Of a stretch of DNA of 64,000 bases, positions 1 to 8,780 are shown piece by piece. The translations under genes and the position numbers were made by a program. Numbering within the stretch: position 1 is the first letter of the stretch; every line of letters begins with the position of its first letter. The notes below the pieces were generated by a model, which was not told the origin of the DNA, searched no databases, and saw only the letters and a list, made by a program, of their open reading frames with translations. The DNA comes from Candidatus Defluviilinea proxima (GTDB lineage: Bacteria > Chloroflexota > Anaerolineae > Anaerolineales > Villigracilaceae): positions 1,689,501 to 1,753,500 of the forward strand of contig JADKIW010000001.1 in the NCBI GenBank assembly GCA_016721115.1. The letters run 5' to 3'.

Positions 1-1
1 T

Positions 2-487
2 TCGCAAAACAAACACAATATCCTGAAAGAGTTCGGAGCGATACCCGTGGATTATCGTAATCAGGATTTTGTTGAAGTGATCCGCGATGCTGAACCAACT
101 GGTCTTGATTTTGTGTTTGAGGGTATCGGTGGAGAACATAGTAGTGATCGTGCTTTGTCACTCTTGCGCCATGGCGGTAAATTAGTGGCATATGCCGCTC
201 CCGCTGGGCTTTTTTCTATGGTGAAAGATCTTTTCAAGCGGATGCAGGTGAACCTGCTGTCAAAAGGAAAGACTACTGAATTCTATGGCATTACCGCACT
301 GTATTTGGTGGATAAAAAGCCCTTCATGGAAGATTTGCCAAAACTATTCAAAATGCTTCAAGAAGACAAGATCAAACCTGTGATTGCCGCAAGACTTTCA
401 CTTCTTGAAGCACGAAAGGCGAATGAAATGCTCGAAAGTGGACAGGTGACAGGTAATCTGGTTCTGCTATCGCCCGAATTATTGTGA
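2..487 (+). CDS. MDR-family NAD(P)-dependent oxidoreductase, C-terminal part (5' end outside window)
   Basis: The reading frame is open from the window edge, so the N-terminus is missing. An internal GTG at 47 is not the real start because the frame continues upstream with sensible sequence (NILKEFGAIPVDYR). The visible part is the end of the nucleotide-binding fold and the C-terminal segment of medium-chain dehydrogenase/quinone oxidoreductases: a GLDFVFEGIGGEH stretch, a LLRHGGKLVAYAAP strand-turn, and the usual ending in which residues near a KPVIAARLSLLEA motif lead to GNLVLLSPE. Members reduce quinones or enals, or oxidise alcohols, with NAD(P)H. The substrate cannot be read from this fragment. 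A strong hairpin follows the stop, so this gene ends its own transcript. Family assignment is firm; specific function is unknown. Confidence 0.8.
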   Translation, partial: SQNKHNILKEFGAIPVDYRNQDFVEVIRDAEPTGLDFVFEGIGGEHSSDRALSLLRHGGKLVAYAAPAGLFSMVKDLFKRMQVNLLSKGKTTEFYGITALYLVDKKPFMEDLPKLFKMLQEDKIKPVIAARLSLLEARKANEMLESGQVTGNLVLLSPELL

Positions 488-527
488 AATATATTCAAAC
501 TACATTCCTTTGAAATGGACTGCAAAA

Positions 528-570
528 CTTTTAGACCCTAAAGGTTTCCAAGACCTTTAGGGTCTAAAAG
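528..570. terminator. Strong intergenic hairpin, probable terminator
   Basis: An 18-bp perfect inverted repeat (528-545 with 553-570) encloses a 7-base loop, 40 bases after the oxidoreductase stop. It contains AGACCCTAAAGGT and its complement. The 3' arm is followed by only a short T stretch, so it could also be a processing hairpin or a small interspersed palindrome. Confidence 0.65.
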
Positions 571-726
571 TTTAAGTCGAAAATATGTCAGACAAAGAAA
601 AGTCGGTTGTATGGAAGCAGATTGAAGGTCCGTTTTGAGGCGGGGATTTAATCCATTGTAATTCTTCCCATGCGCAGTATAATGCACCGAATTAAAAATT
701 TATAGCATCTGATAGGAGGCGCTATT

Positions 727-1695
727 ATGGAAATCTTATATGTGATTGTCGCCATTGTGGTGGTTTTAGTGGTGGCATTTGTGGCTTTTGAGTATCGTGT
801 TCGCCAGCCCGATGTGTTGGTTCTTTTTGAATCCAAGGGCAAGATCGGTTTGCGTGATGGGTTGATGTATCCACGTCATTTTAGTTTACCTCTCAAGCGA
901 ACGACCAGCCCTATTCATTTAACTGTGGATGCGACTGCGGTGGGAAATATCGGCGTGAATGTCAAGTTGATCGGTTCGGTGGCTCCTGCGTTGGATAACG
1001 TTCAGGCGTTGATCCGCGTGGGCGGGTGGAGCAGTGAAGCGGTATCTCGTGCGGCCGAAGAGACTGGCATTCTGTTGGAAGGTTTGGTAAAGGAATATGC
1101 CGAAACCGCAGAGATCACTGCGCTTTCTTCAACGGGTTTGGTCAAGTATTTGAACGAACGCTCGAATTTGTTCAAGGAGAAGTTTGGCGTTGAGTTGATC
1201 TCGTTGGCTGTACAGTCTTTAGACCCGACCGACTCAGAAATTGCTGATGCTTTGCGCCAACAAGAACAGGCTCGCCTGCTCGAACAGACGGAACGCTTGA
1301 ACAATCAAGCTCGTGTGGCGGTGGCAAAAGCCAAATACCAAGCGGATGAGGAAATGGCTGAAATGGAGCACACGCTCGAGTTGAAGAAGGCTTCATTGAA
1401 GAAGTCCCTGCTCGAACAGGAAAGCGTACTGGCTCAACAACGTTTGGAAGATGAACTAGCTCGTAATCGTTCGCGCCTTGCGTTTGAAAAAGAAGAATTG
1501 GAAATCCTCAAGAATAACCCTGAGTTGTTGGTGCTGACGCCGCAAGCGGCACGTTTGGCAGAAGCCAGCCAGGGATTAAAGAATGCTCGCACAGTGATCT
1601 CGCTCAGCCCGCAGGAACTATCTTCTGGTTCAGACCTGTTGAACTTACTTCAGAATTTATTGACCAAGGCGCTTGAAGCCAAGAAGAACGGATAA
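727..1695 (+). CDS. Membrane-anchored SPFH/band 7 domain protein
   Basis: The 322-residue protein starts at an ATG after a good AGGAGG ribosome-binding site (about 715-720). Residues 2-21 form one hydrophobic anchor. An SPFH-like domain follows (roughly 25-190, with a VDATAVGNIGVNVKLIGSV strand pair), then a long charged helix (about 190-290, rich in E, A, K, L and R) typical of the coiled coils through which flotillin/prohibitin-like proteins oligomerise. The C-terminus is short and polar. Family members scaffold membrane microdomains or large enzyme complexes. The stop codon overlaps the start of the next gene (TAATG), so the two are translationally coupled. That suggests this protein anchors or organises the giant downstream enzyme, which is inference only. 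Confidence 0.8.
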   Translation: MEILYVIVAIVVVLVVAFVAFEYRVRQPDVLVLFESKGKIGLRDGLMYPRHFSLPLKRTTSPIHLTVDATAVGNIGVNVKLIGSVAPALDNVQALIRVGGWSSEAVSRAAEETGILLEGLVKEYAETAEITALSSTGLVKYLNERSNLFKEKFGVELISLAVQSLDPTDSEIADALRQQEQARLLEQTERLNNQARVAVAKAKYQADEEMAEMEHTLELKKASLKKSLLEQESVLAQQRLEDELARNRSRLAFEKEELEILKNNPELLVLTPQAARLAEASQGLKNARTVISLSPQELSSGSDLLNLLQNLLTKALEAKKNG

Positions 1696-4600
1696 TGGCG
1701 CAATCTGATCCACTGGCGTATTTTCGCCTGAAGCAGATTCGAGCCGCTCGTGTTTCTGAGATCAGTGAAGCCACGGCGGCTGCACCTGTTCCTCCTGAGG
1801 AACGGGTCAATTTTCATATTGGAAATCCACTGCAGGATGTTCAACTTTCTTCGGCGTTCCTGCGCATCGCTTTGGGTATTGATGTCCATCGGCAGGATCT
1901 GCCCGATGCAAATCCTGATGCGATCCTTGAGTATTTAGGATGGGGGAGTGAAGACAAGCCGAAGCTCGAATTCCTGATCCGTGCCATTCAAAAGAGTAGT
2001 CCGTATATGCCTCGCGGTGGATATAACCGCAAGGCGCCGCATCCGCTTGTGAAATCGTTTGGCAAGTGGCTGGAGAATCAGAGCGACGCTTTAAAGTACG
2101 ATATGGGCGAGCAATCGGGGCGGCGCGAAGTGATCCTTGCTTCGGGTGGTATCGGCGAGACATTGCGCGTCATCTTACATGCCATCTCTGAGTATTTGCA
2201 GATCACGCCAGCTCGTATCCTGATCTATCGTCATAATTTCCCAGAATTATTCACCACGATCCCCAACCTTATCATTGATCGCCTATCCGACGATGAGCGG
2301 TTGGCTCGTGTGGAAGTGGATGAATATCTCAAGCAACAGCCTGAAACGCCGACCTTTCTTTTAATTGGCGGTCCACTGACGGAAGAGACTCGCCGTATGT
2401 TGCGGCTTTTGAGTCTGGAACGTCCTTTATTCTTTATCGAAGCAAATAATGCGCCTAATCGGGCGTCGCTGGCTCGTGAAGCAAAGTTGGTGCATCGTGT
2501 CATCCGTTTGTTGACGCCTGCCATCTTTGCATCACGTTTGCATACATTGTCTACAGTTTTCATTGCGGGCAATGCAGACTTTCTGAGTGTTATTGAGAAC
2601 GTTCACTTTAAATTGAAGGGGACACCGTCCGCTTCTGAAATTGAATTTTTGAGTTTCCTGCTGGAACAGAATCTTGCCAAACTTCCCACAGACTCTTCTG
2701 CCGATATATTTGAAGATAAAACATGGCTGGATGAATGGGAGCGAGGCAACGCCGCTGAAGTGACTCTTTCTAAAGTGGCGTCACGAGTCGGCGCTCAACT
2801 CGATCAGATGGTGCAGGATAGTTCCCAGTCCCTGACACGTGCCATCGCTTTCATGGATGAGAAAACAACCAGAGCCTCCCAAATGATCCAAGACCGATGG
2901 AAGGCTGGGCATATCGATGAACTGGCAGACATGGACAGCCATGAACTGCTGAATGAATTGATCCTCAACGCTCACGACCTTGAGTGGCAGGGAACTCTAC
3001 AACGCAGTTTCCTCAGTCAGTTCGTGAAGCACCAAAATCAATATCGTCCCGATGCGTGTTTGGTGGCGAGCGGTTCCTCCCGCACGGCGCTGGGCTTGCT
3101 CGGTTTCCACTGTGGCATCACCGATGTGGTCATCCCTGATCTGAGTTGGTCTTACGAACAGTGTTTCCCCAATGTGCATACCGTCCCGCTCACCGAAGAC
3201 CTCGCGTTGGATGTGAATGCTCTCATTGCGAAGATCGAACAACTTTGTCATCTTGATCCGCAGTGGCACGAACGTGGCGCGCTGGCGATCAATAATCCGC
3301 ATAATGCCACGGGTAGAATTTTCTCTGAAGAAGACGTCCGCAAGTTGATCGCGTATTGTCTCGAACACAATATCTACGTCATTGACGATCTTGCTTATCA
3401 AAACGTCGCGCCTGTAGACGGGTTGCCTGAGATCAAGACCGCTCGTCAGGTGGCGACCGATCTTGTGCGTGACGGCATCCTCAATGAAGCCGATACTGAA
3501 CGAGTGATCAGTGTTCATTCGATGTCAAAGACCGATTGTTTGGCAGGAGCCAGACTATCGGTAGTCGAGATCCGTGAAGAGGGATTAAGAGAACGCTTCA
3601 GACTCCTGAATGAACTGATCCAGCCCAATCTGTCCGCTATTTTCATCTGTTACCTTTTCTACCGAGGTCCCGTGGAAAGCGCTCGCACGTACTGGCGTCT
3701 GCGCAACAAACTTTTCAAAGAACGCACGCAAGCTCTGATGACCGCGCTTGAAAATTTGCCAGCCGACCGCAATCCTTTCGGTATCACCATCATCCCACCG
3801 ACGGGAAGTATGTATCCCTTGTTGCACGTGGGGCGTTTGCCAGACGGGCTGTCGCTGGATTGGCTGGCTTCCTCACTGGCACGGCGTGGCATCGGGCTTC
3901 TCCCGTTGGCAACTTTCGCTCGCACTGAAGAAGGGTTTGATACGGGACGAAGAACTTTCCGCTTAACTTTGGGCGGTGTGGATAATGCCGCCACGATGGA
4001 AGTCAAGACCCGCCGTCTGTTGATCGACCTCAATCGTCTGATCGCAGAAGAAGATGCTCGCTACAACCGCAAGCAGTTGAAGGTTCGCAATCCTTCTCGC
4101 AGTGGGAGCAGTGTTGCAGAGCGATTGTCTCGATGGGACGAGATTTCCAGTCAGTTACTCAAACAATTTGAACGTAACCCATCCTTCCAGCAATTGACCG
4201 ACCTGCCTGTAGTGGACGGTAACCGTCTGCGAAAAGAATTCATCTCTGAATATCTCCCCGAACGCTTGGATGTCTTCCGCACTCGCCTCGCAGATCGTGC
4301 CATGATCAGCGATGAACTGATGCGCAGGGCGTTGACTGAACCTGGTACGTGGCTCGTTGACCGACTGGAAAGCGAGTTCATGAAAGATTCGCTCGCGCGT
4401 CGCCAGCGTTTGTTCCACCTCCGCAATTACGACCGCACCGTTCACCCGACCCAAAAGTATTCGATGAAAGCTGAGATGGCGTTTGATCTCATCCTGCGGG
4501 CGTTGATCGCCAAACACCCCGTTTCACCTGCGCTGATCGAAACGGCAGGGCAGGAGGCGCTCCATGAATACTTGGGAAATAACGTCAGCATCGACTCCCA

Positions 4601-7307
4601 ACTCGAAGCGGACGAGATCTTGCTCGACTTCGGCTCGCTCGTTGCGAGCGAGGCGTACTCATCATTATTTACAGACACAGCGCTGAAACCGTTCCTCTCC
4701 TTCTGGAGCGATTGGGATGGAAGCAACCGCCCATCGGGTCAGGGACATCGCCTGATTGCCGCCGCTGTTATGGCAAATGTCCGCCGCATGGCACGCATCC
4801 TCGACCTTCTTCGAGAAGCTGATACACATCTTGATATTGATCCCAACCTCTTGATCGAGTTGGACCGTCTGCCGCAACGCAGTCAGCGCTTTACCAATCT
4901 GCTCAACAACATCACACAGTTGACCCACCAACTCGAACAACGGTATCGAGGCATCCTGCCGTTCTCTGTGGATGCCACTCCGCTTCAGCGGCTTGCCACA
5001 AGTCTGCATCTGCGTCGAGATCCTGCAAAAACGCTTTGGCAACACAACGACCGCTATGAACAAAAAATGCAGGAGCTCCGCCGTCAACGCAGGGAGATGC
5101 TCGAAACCTACTTCGCATTGAACAAGCAGTTGCGCAAGCAACTCCATGCGTTGCTCCCTGCCATCCATGCCAACCGCAACGTCGAGCCGTTGTTGCGTGA
5201 AACGGTTGGATACTCCGATATTTTGCAACGCATTGTGGTCACGCCGCGCATTCATCAGGGCATGATCACAGCACGAGACCAATTCGCTATTGAAACGACC
5301 GCCTACAACATGCAGGAGATCAATGCCATCGCTGGCAAATACGGCAACCCTGGCATGACCCTCGCATTACAGATCAGCATGTCATCCAAATCAGATGCGT
5401 TGATCGCACTCGACCGCAAAATGGGGATGCAGGCAGAGCACATCCGCCGTGACTATGCAGATGCGGATCTTCCTTCCATCTGGCTGATCCCGTTATTCGA
5501 AGACTTTGACGCTGTAACAAGCATTCCCACCTACCTCGATCGCATCTGGGATTACGCCACCCAAAGCCGCCACACTGACCAGACCCCGCAGAAACGATTT
5601 ACCGAGATCATGGCTGAAGTGTTCATCGCGGGTTCAGACCTGAGTCAACAGATCAGTCAGGCGAATGGAGCGTTCCAATATCTCAAAGCCAAGTATGGCG
5701 TGCAGGCATGGCTGGCGGAACACGGCGTCGCTGAATCCATCCGCATCAAAATGGGAAGCGGCGAACCGATGCAACGTCAGGGTGGCTATTATTCACACGT
5801 GGCGGGTCAGGCGGCATTCGTCAACACCGAGAGTCAGAAGCGACGCTTATCTCGCAACTTGCCAGGTGCCGCCCAAAAGAGCGCCGACTACGCAGTGACT
5901 CCGTTACAGGGCGTTTTCCTCGGTGGCGATCTGCGCACCTTCCAAAGCAATATCTCAGAAGAAATGCGATTCCTGCCTGTGCAAGATTTGGTCAACCTGC
6001 TGTACCACGTCCGTGAGGCACAAAAGACACATCGTGAGAATCTATTGCGTGCCGCAGAGACTCTCGCCGAAAGCCGCATGAGCGCACAAAGCCGCAGTGT
6101 GCAGGAACTCGAACGCCTCACCATCGGAATGCCCGAACCTCTTTACGAAGGCTTCCTGCAAGAACTCACTGAACATTTCCGCCACATCCTTTATGGACGC
6201 CCCGAAGATGTGATCGGTATTCATGTCATTTCATATTTCTTCGGGCGCTCCATGCCTCAGTTGCGTGACCGTCCCACCTCACGCCCTCGATCTGCTTCGG
6301 GTGTTGACCGAGGTCAGCAAATTTTGGCGAACATTGCCGAGATCATTCCCTTCTCCAAGCAGGGGAGTCTCTTGCGGGCGATCGCTCACAATCAAGCGCA
6401 AACGGCTGTGCTCGGAATCAACCAACTCACCACAGGCTTATTCCGTGCGCTGGAATACTACGCTCAAAAAGCGCTCCCTGAAGCTGAGCGTGACAGTCTG
6501 ATCGCTGAACGCATCTTGCCACGTCTGCCTGTCTATGAGATTCTGCACACGCTCCGCATCTATCAGGATTGGCAGAGCGAGTTCCTCAAACGCATCGAAC
6601 CCGCATTCCCTGCTGGCAACTCCGCTTTTGTGGCATTGCGTGAAGATAGCGATGCCATGCATCGCTTCCTGCCGCTCTTCCAGCAGGAGCTTTTGCGCCG
6701 ACATGGTTTGAACGTCAGCGATTTTGTTTCCAACGGCGTCTTCATCCCTGACCTCTTGCCAACTCTGCGCCCTGACCTTGCCGTATTGATGCAACGCAAC
6801 CTTTTCAACACGGACATTGATCTTTTACTGGAAAAACCCAACGGCAAACTGGATGATGCCTGGCTCAAACAGACGACTCAACTCCTTCAACTGCCCAAGC
6901 AGATTCGTTACTGGCGTTCGATCATTTGGGATTTGATGGGCGACTCGATCTATCAACGCGTCCAAAGCTTTACGGAGTTGGCGACCGCCTTACATTCCTT
7001 CTCTTCGACTCGCTCGTTCAAAACCTCAGGGACAACTGTTCGCGGTCCGAAATTATCATCCACGCTGACAGGTTTCATCCGCACCGCTCGCTCGGATGAT
7101 GAGATGCGTCAATTCCTGACTGGCGCTGTTGAATACCTCAGCTCCTTCACGGAAGGAAGTATCGAGATTCCCGTCAGTATTATCCGCGCGATGAACGATG
7201 TGGAGCGCCTTGCGATGATCGAAGAAAGTGCCTTATCTGCTGAAAAGCAGGCTGTGTTGAGGTGTTGTACGTTACAGATCGCCCGTCTAGCGGGGGAGAA
7301 TGGATAG
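1695..7307 (+). CDS. Giant fusion: two aminotransferase-like domains plus a PEP-carboxylase-like region (1,870 aa)
   Basis: Residues about 20-400 resemble a fold-type I PLP enzyme (VILASGGIGETLRVIL) but I see no PLP lysine. Residues about 430-860 form a complete-looking aminotransferase: SGSSRTALGLLGF, NNPHNATGR (from N533), VIDDLAYQ (D564/D565) and HSMSKTD with candidate PLP lysine K612. The rest (about 890-1870) carries widely spaced motifs that match PEP carboxylase in order: VHPTQ (H917), WLIPLFEDFD (E1269), VFIAGSDLSQ, a GSGEPMQRQGG loop (R1361) and FSKQGSLLRAI (R1561), closest to the archaeal-type enzyme from memory. H917 to E1269 is 352 residues, near the 368 between the equivalent E. 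coli residues. The lysine after the YSDS motif and the HGRGG loop are altered, so carboxylase activity is uncertain. Start ATG overlaps the SPFH stop. The PLP domain is firm; the PEPC-like call is moderate. Confidence 0.72.
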   Translation: MAQSDPLAYFRLKQIRAARVSEISEATAAAPVPPEERVNFHIGNPLQDVQLSSAFLRIALGIDVHRQDLPDANPDAILEYLGWGSEDKPKLEFLIRAIQKSSPYMPRGGYNRKAPHPLVKSFGKWLENQSDALKYDMGEQSGRREVILASGGIGETLRVILHAISEYLQITPARILIYRHNFPELFTTIPNLIIDRLSDDERLARVEVDEYLKQQPETPTFLLIGGPLTEETRRMLRLLSLERPLFFIEANNAPNRASLAREAKLVHRVIRLLTPAIFASRLHTLSTVFIAGNADFLSVIENVHFKLKGTPSASEIEFLSFLLEQNLAKLPTDSSADIFEDKTWLDEWERGNAAEVTLSKVASRVGAQLDQMVQDSSQSLTRAIAFMDEKTTRASQMIQDRWKAGHIDELADMDSHELLNELILNAHDLEWQGTLQRSFLSQFVKHQNQYRPDACLVASGSSRTALGLLGFHCGITDVVIPDLSWSYEQCFPNVHTVPLTEDLALDVNALIAKIEQLCHLDPQWHERGALAINNPHNATGRIFSEEDVRKLIAYCLEHNIYVIDDLAYQNVAPVDGLPEIKTARQVATDLVRDGILNEADTERVISVHSMSKTDCLAGARLSVVEIREEGLRERFRLLNELIQPNLSAIFICYLFYRGPVESARTYWRLRNKLFKERTQALMTALENLPADRNPFGITIIPPTGSMYPLLHVGRLPDGLSLDWLASSLARRGIGLLPLATFARTEEGFDTGRRTFRLTLGGVDNAATMEVKTRRLLIDLNRLIAEEDARYNRKQLKVRNPSRSGSSVAERLSRWDEISSQLLKQFERNPSFQQLTDLPVVDGNRLRKEFISEYLPERLDVFRTRLADRAMISDELMRRALTEPGTWLVDRLESEFMKDSLARRQRLFHLRNYDRTVHPTQKYSMKAEMAFDLILRALIAKHPVSPALIETAGQEALHEYLGNNVSIDSQLEADEILLDFGSLVASEAYSSLFTDTALKPFLSFWSDWDGSNRPSGQGHRLIAAAVMANVRRMARILDLLREADTHLDIDPNLLIELDRLPQRSQRFTNLLNNITQLTHQLEQRYRGILPFSVDATPLQRLATSLHLRRDPAKTLWQHNDRYEQKMQELRRQRREMLETYFALNKQLRKQLHALLPAIHANRNVEPLLRETVGYSDILQRIVVTPRIHQGMITARDQFAIETTAYNMQEINAIAGKYGNPGMTLALQISMSSKSDALIALDRKMGMQAEHIRRDYADADLPSIWLIPLFEDFDAVTSIPTYLDRIWDYATQSRHTDQTPQKRFTEIMAEVFIAGSDLSQQISQANGAFQYLKAKYGVQAWLAEHGVAESIRIKMGSGEPMQRQGGYYSHVAGQAAFVNTESQKRRLSRNLPGAAQKSADYAVTPLQGVFLGGDLRTFQSNISEEMRFLPVQDLVNLLYHVREAQKTHRENLLRAAETLAESRMSAQSRSVQELERLTIGMPEPLYEGFLQELTEHFRHILYGRPEDVIGIHVISYFFGRSMPQLRDRPTSRPRSASGVDRGQQILANIAEIIPFSKQGSLLRAIAHNQAQTAVLGINQLTTGLFRALEYYAQKALPEAERDSLIAERILPRLPVYEILHTLRIYQDWQSEFLKRIEPAFPAGNSAFVALREDSDAMHRFLPLFQQELLRRHGLNVSDFVSNGVFIPDLLPTLRPDLAVLMQRNLFNTDIDLLLEKPNGKLDDAWLKQTTQLLQLPKQIRYWRSIIWDLMGDSIYQRVQSFTELATALHSFSSTRSFKTSGTTVRGPKLSSTLTGFIRTARSDDEMRQFLTGAVEYLSSFTEGSIEIPVSIIRAMNDVERLAMIEESALSAEKQAVLRCCTLQIARLAGENG

Positions 7308-7314
7308 AGTTTTG

Positions 7315-7347
7315 AGAGCCTCTTGCCAATCGCAAGAGGCTCTTTTT
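7315..7347 (+). terminator. Rho-independent terminator
   Basis: A 12-bp perfect stem (7315-7326 with 7332-7343, AGAGCCTCTTGC arm) and 5-base loop are followed by a T run, 8 bases after the giant gene's stop. Confidence 0.9.
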
Positions 7348-7486
7348 AGTTGGAAAAGCATCAAGCTGAGGAACGCTTTTTGGTTTGGATGCAGGCTGAA
7401 GGTCCGCGTTTGAGGCGTTTGTGGGGGATTTGGTAAGTTTGTGCTGTTTTGTGTCCATTCCCCGAATGGGTAAATCTTAAATTAAG

Positions 7487-7515
7487 TTGACAAATTCAAA
7501 AAGTCATGCAATAAT
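7487..7515 (+). promoter_or_regulatory. Promoter for the LacI-type gene
   Basis: TTGACA (7487-7492) and AATAAT (7510-7515) are separated by 17 bases. The -10 overlaps the left edge of the 36-bp palindrome, so repressor binding would block transcription start. Confidence 0.7.
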
Positions 7516-7548
7516 AGCGGTATCGTTACCGGTAACGATACCGCTATT
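7513..7548. promoter_or_regulatory. 36-bp perfect palindromic operator, LacI-family type
   Basis: The two 18-base arms (7513-7530 and 7531-7548) are exact reverse complements around a central CCGG. The core TATCGTTACCGGTAACGATA has the central CG symmetry typical of LacI/GalR-family operators. It lies between the -10 and the lacI-type start codon at 7576, which points to autoregulation. Confidence 0.85.
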
Positions 7549-7575
7549 TTATACATCTTTTCACTAGGAATTGGT

Positions 7576-8598
7576 ATGCGGAAGAAAAAGCGAACGGTGA
7601 CAATTCAGGATGTGGCCAAAACCGCTGGTGTCTCGGTTTCTACCGTTTCGCGTGTTTTAAATGGGAAGGTGGATGTGGCAAGTGAGACGCAGAACCGCAT
7701 CCTTTCCGTGATTGAGGATATGGGGTACACCACTAACCTTGCCGCTCGTAGTATGCGGAGCCAGAAAAAGAACCTAATTGGGCTGATCATGCCGGATATC
7801 GCCTATCCATTCGCAATCGAGGTAATGAAAGGGGTGAACCGTGCGATTGCTGAATCTGATTTTGACCTGTTGGTGTATACAACGGGTGATGTAAGAAAAA
7901 GCGGGCGAGCCTTTCACGAACAAAAGTATGTTTCTTTATTGACGAATTCAATATCAGATGGTGTTCTTCTCGTTGCGCCCGTTGCTGGGGAGTTTAACAT
8001 TGACGCGCCAATCGTTTCCATTGACCCTCTTGTCAGTAACCCAAATTATCCATCAGTCCATGCGACCAACTATCAAGGTGCTTTGGATACGATGGAATAT
8101 TTACTCGGATTAGGGCACAAGCGTATTGGGTATATCAGTGGTCGTGCAGAATTGGAAAGTTCAAATCGTCGTCTAATGGGGTATCGAGCGGCCCTTGAGA
8201 AGGCGGGGATTCCTGTTGATGAAAGTTTGATCGCATCTGGTGATTACACAACTGCAACTGGTGTGGACGGCGCGCGTGAACTTCTTGGACTTAAAAACCC
8301 CCCTACAGCAATTTTTTCGTCCAACGATCAGATGGCTATGGGTGTGTTCCAGGTTGCTGAGGAGATGGGACTGCGAATCCCAGATGATTTATCGGTTGCG
8401 GGCTTCGACAATATCGCCGAATCCAGGTATATGGGACTGACGACAGTCGATCAGTTCATTTCTGAGATGGGATATGTGGCGACGCAGATGTTATTGAAGC
8501 TTATTAATGGTGAAAAACTGGAAACTGAGACTTATAGGATGCAAACCCGCCTGGTTATTCGTAGTTCATGTAGTGCAATGGCGATGGTTGCAGTTTGA
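7576..8598 (+). CDS. LacI-family transcriptional repressor of the sugar-uptake/xylan locus
   Basis: A 340-residue protein of normal family length. Residues about 9-30 (TIQDVAKTAGVSVSTVSRVL) are the canonical LacI helix-turn-helix, followed by the hinge segment LAARSMRSQ (about 55-63). A periplasmic-binding-protein-like effector domain fills the rest (GLIMPDIAYPF, GHKRIGYISG, AIFSSNDQMAMGV, VAGFDNIAES). Start ATG has AGGAA at suitable distance. The gene sits directly after its own 36-bp palindrome and just upstream of a CUT1 importer and hemicellulases, so it probably represses them until a xylo-oligosaccharide or related sugar binds. The exact inducer cannot be read from sequence. No second copy of the palindrome was seen before the binding-protein gene. 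Confidence 0.9.
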   Translation: MRKKKRTVTIQDVAKTAGVSVSTVSRVLNGKVDVASETQNRILSVIEDMGYTTNLAARSMRSQKKNLIGLIMPDIAYPFAIEVMKGVNRAIAESDFDLLVYTTGDVRKSGRAFHEQKYVSLLTNSISDGVLLVAPVAGEFNIDAPIVSIDPLVSNPNYPSVHATNYQGALDTMEYLLGLGHKRIGYISGRAELESSNRRLMGYRAALEKAGIPVDESLIASGDYTTATGVDGARELLGLKNPPTAIFSSNDQMAMGVFQVAEEMGLRIPDDLSVAGFDNIAESRYMGLTTVDQFISEMGYVATQMLLKLINGEKLETETYRMQTRLVIRSSCSAMAMVAV

Positions 8599-8681
8599 TT
8601 TGTGTTTTTGCAGTGATCTTTATTGTATTAGAAATTTCACCTGAGAGGAGGTGGTTTCCAGAACAAACTGATCGAGCGGCA

Positions 8682-8711
8682 GGTCTTTGTCTCATTCGTG
8701 AGCAAAAGACC
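8682..8711. other. Imperfect hairpin in the leader of the sugar-binding protein gene
   Basis: GGTCTTT...AAAAGACC arms flank a TTCG tetraloop-like centre about 70 bases before the start codon at 8781. It could be a weak terminator after the repressor gene or an mRNA leader structure. No T run follows. Confidence 0.35.
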
Positions 8712-8780
8712 AATCCTGTGTGAAGAGCTTTCTTTACACAAATCATACGAAAATGATATACATCAATAAGGAGAAGAAAA

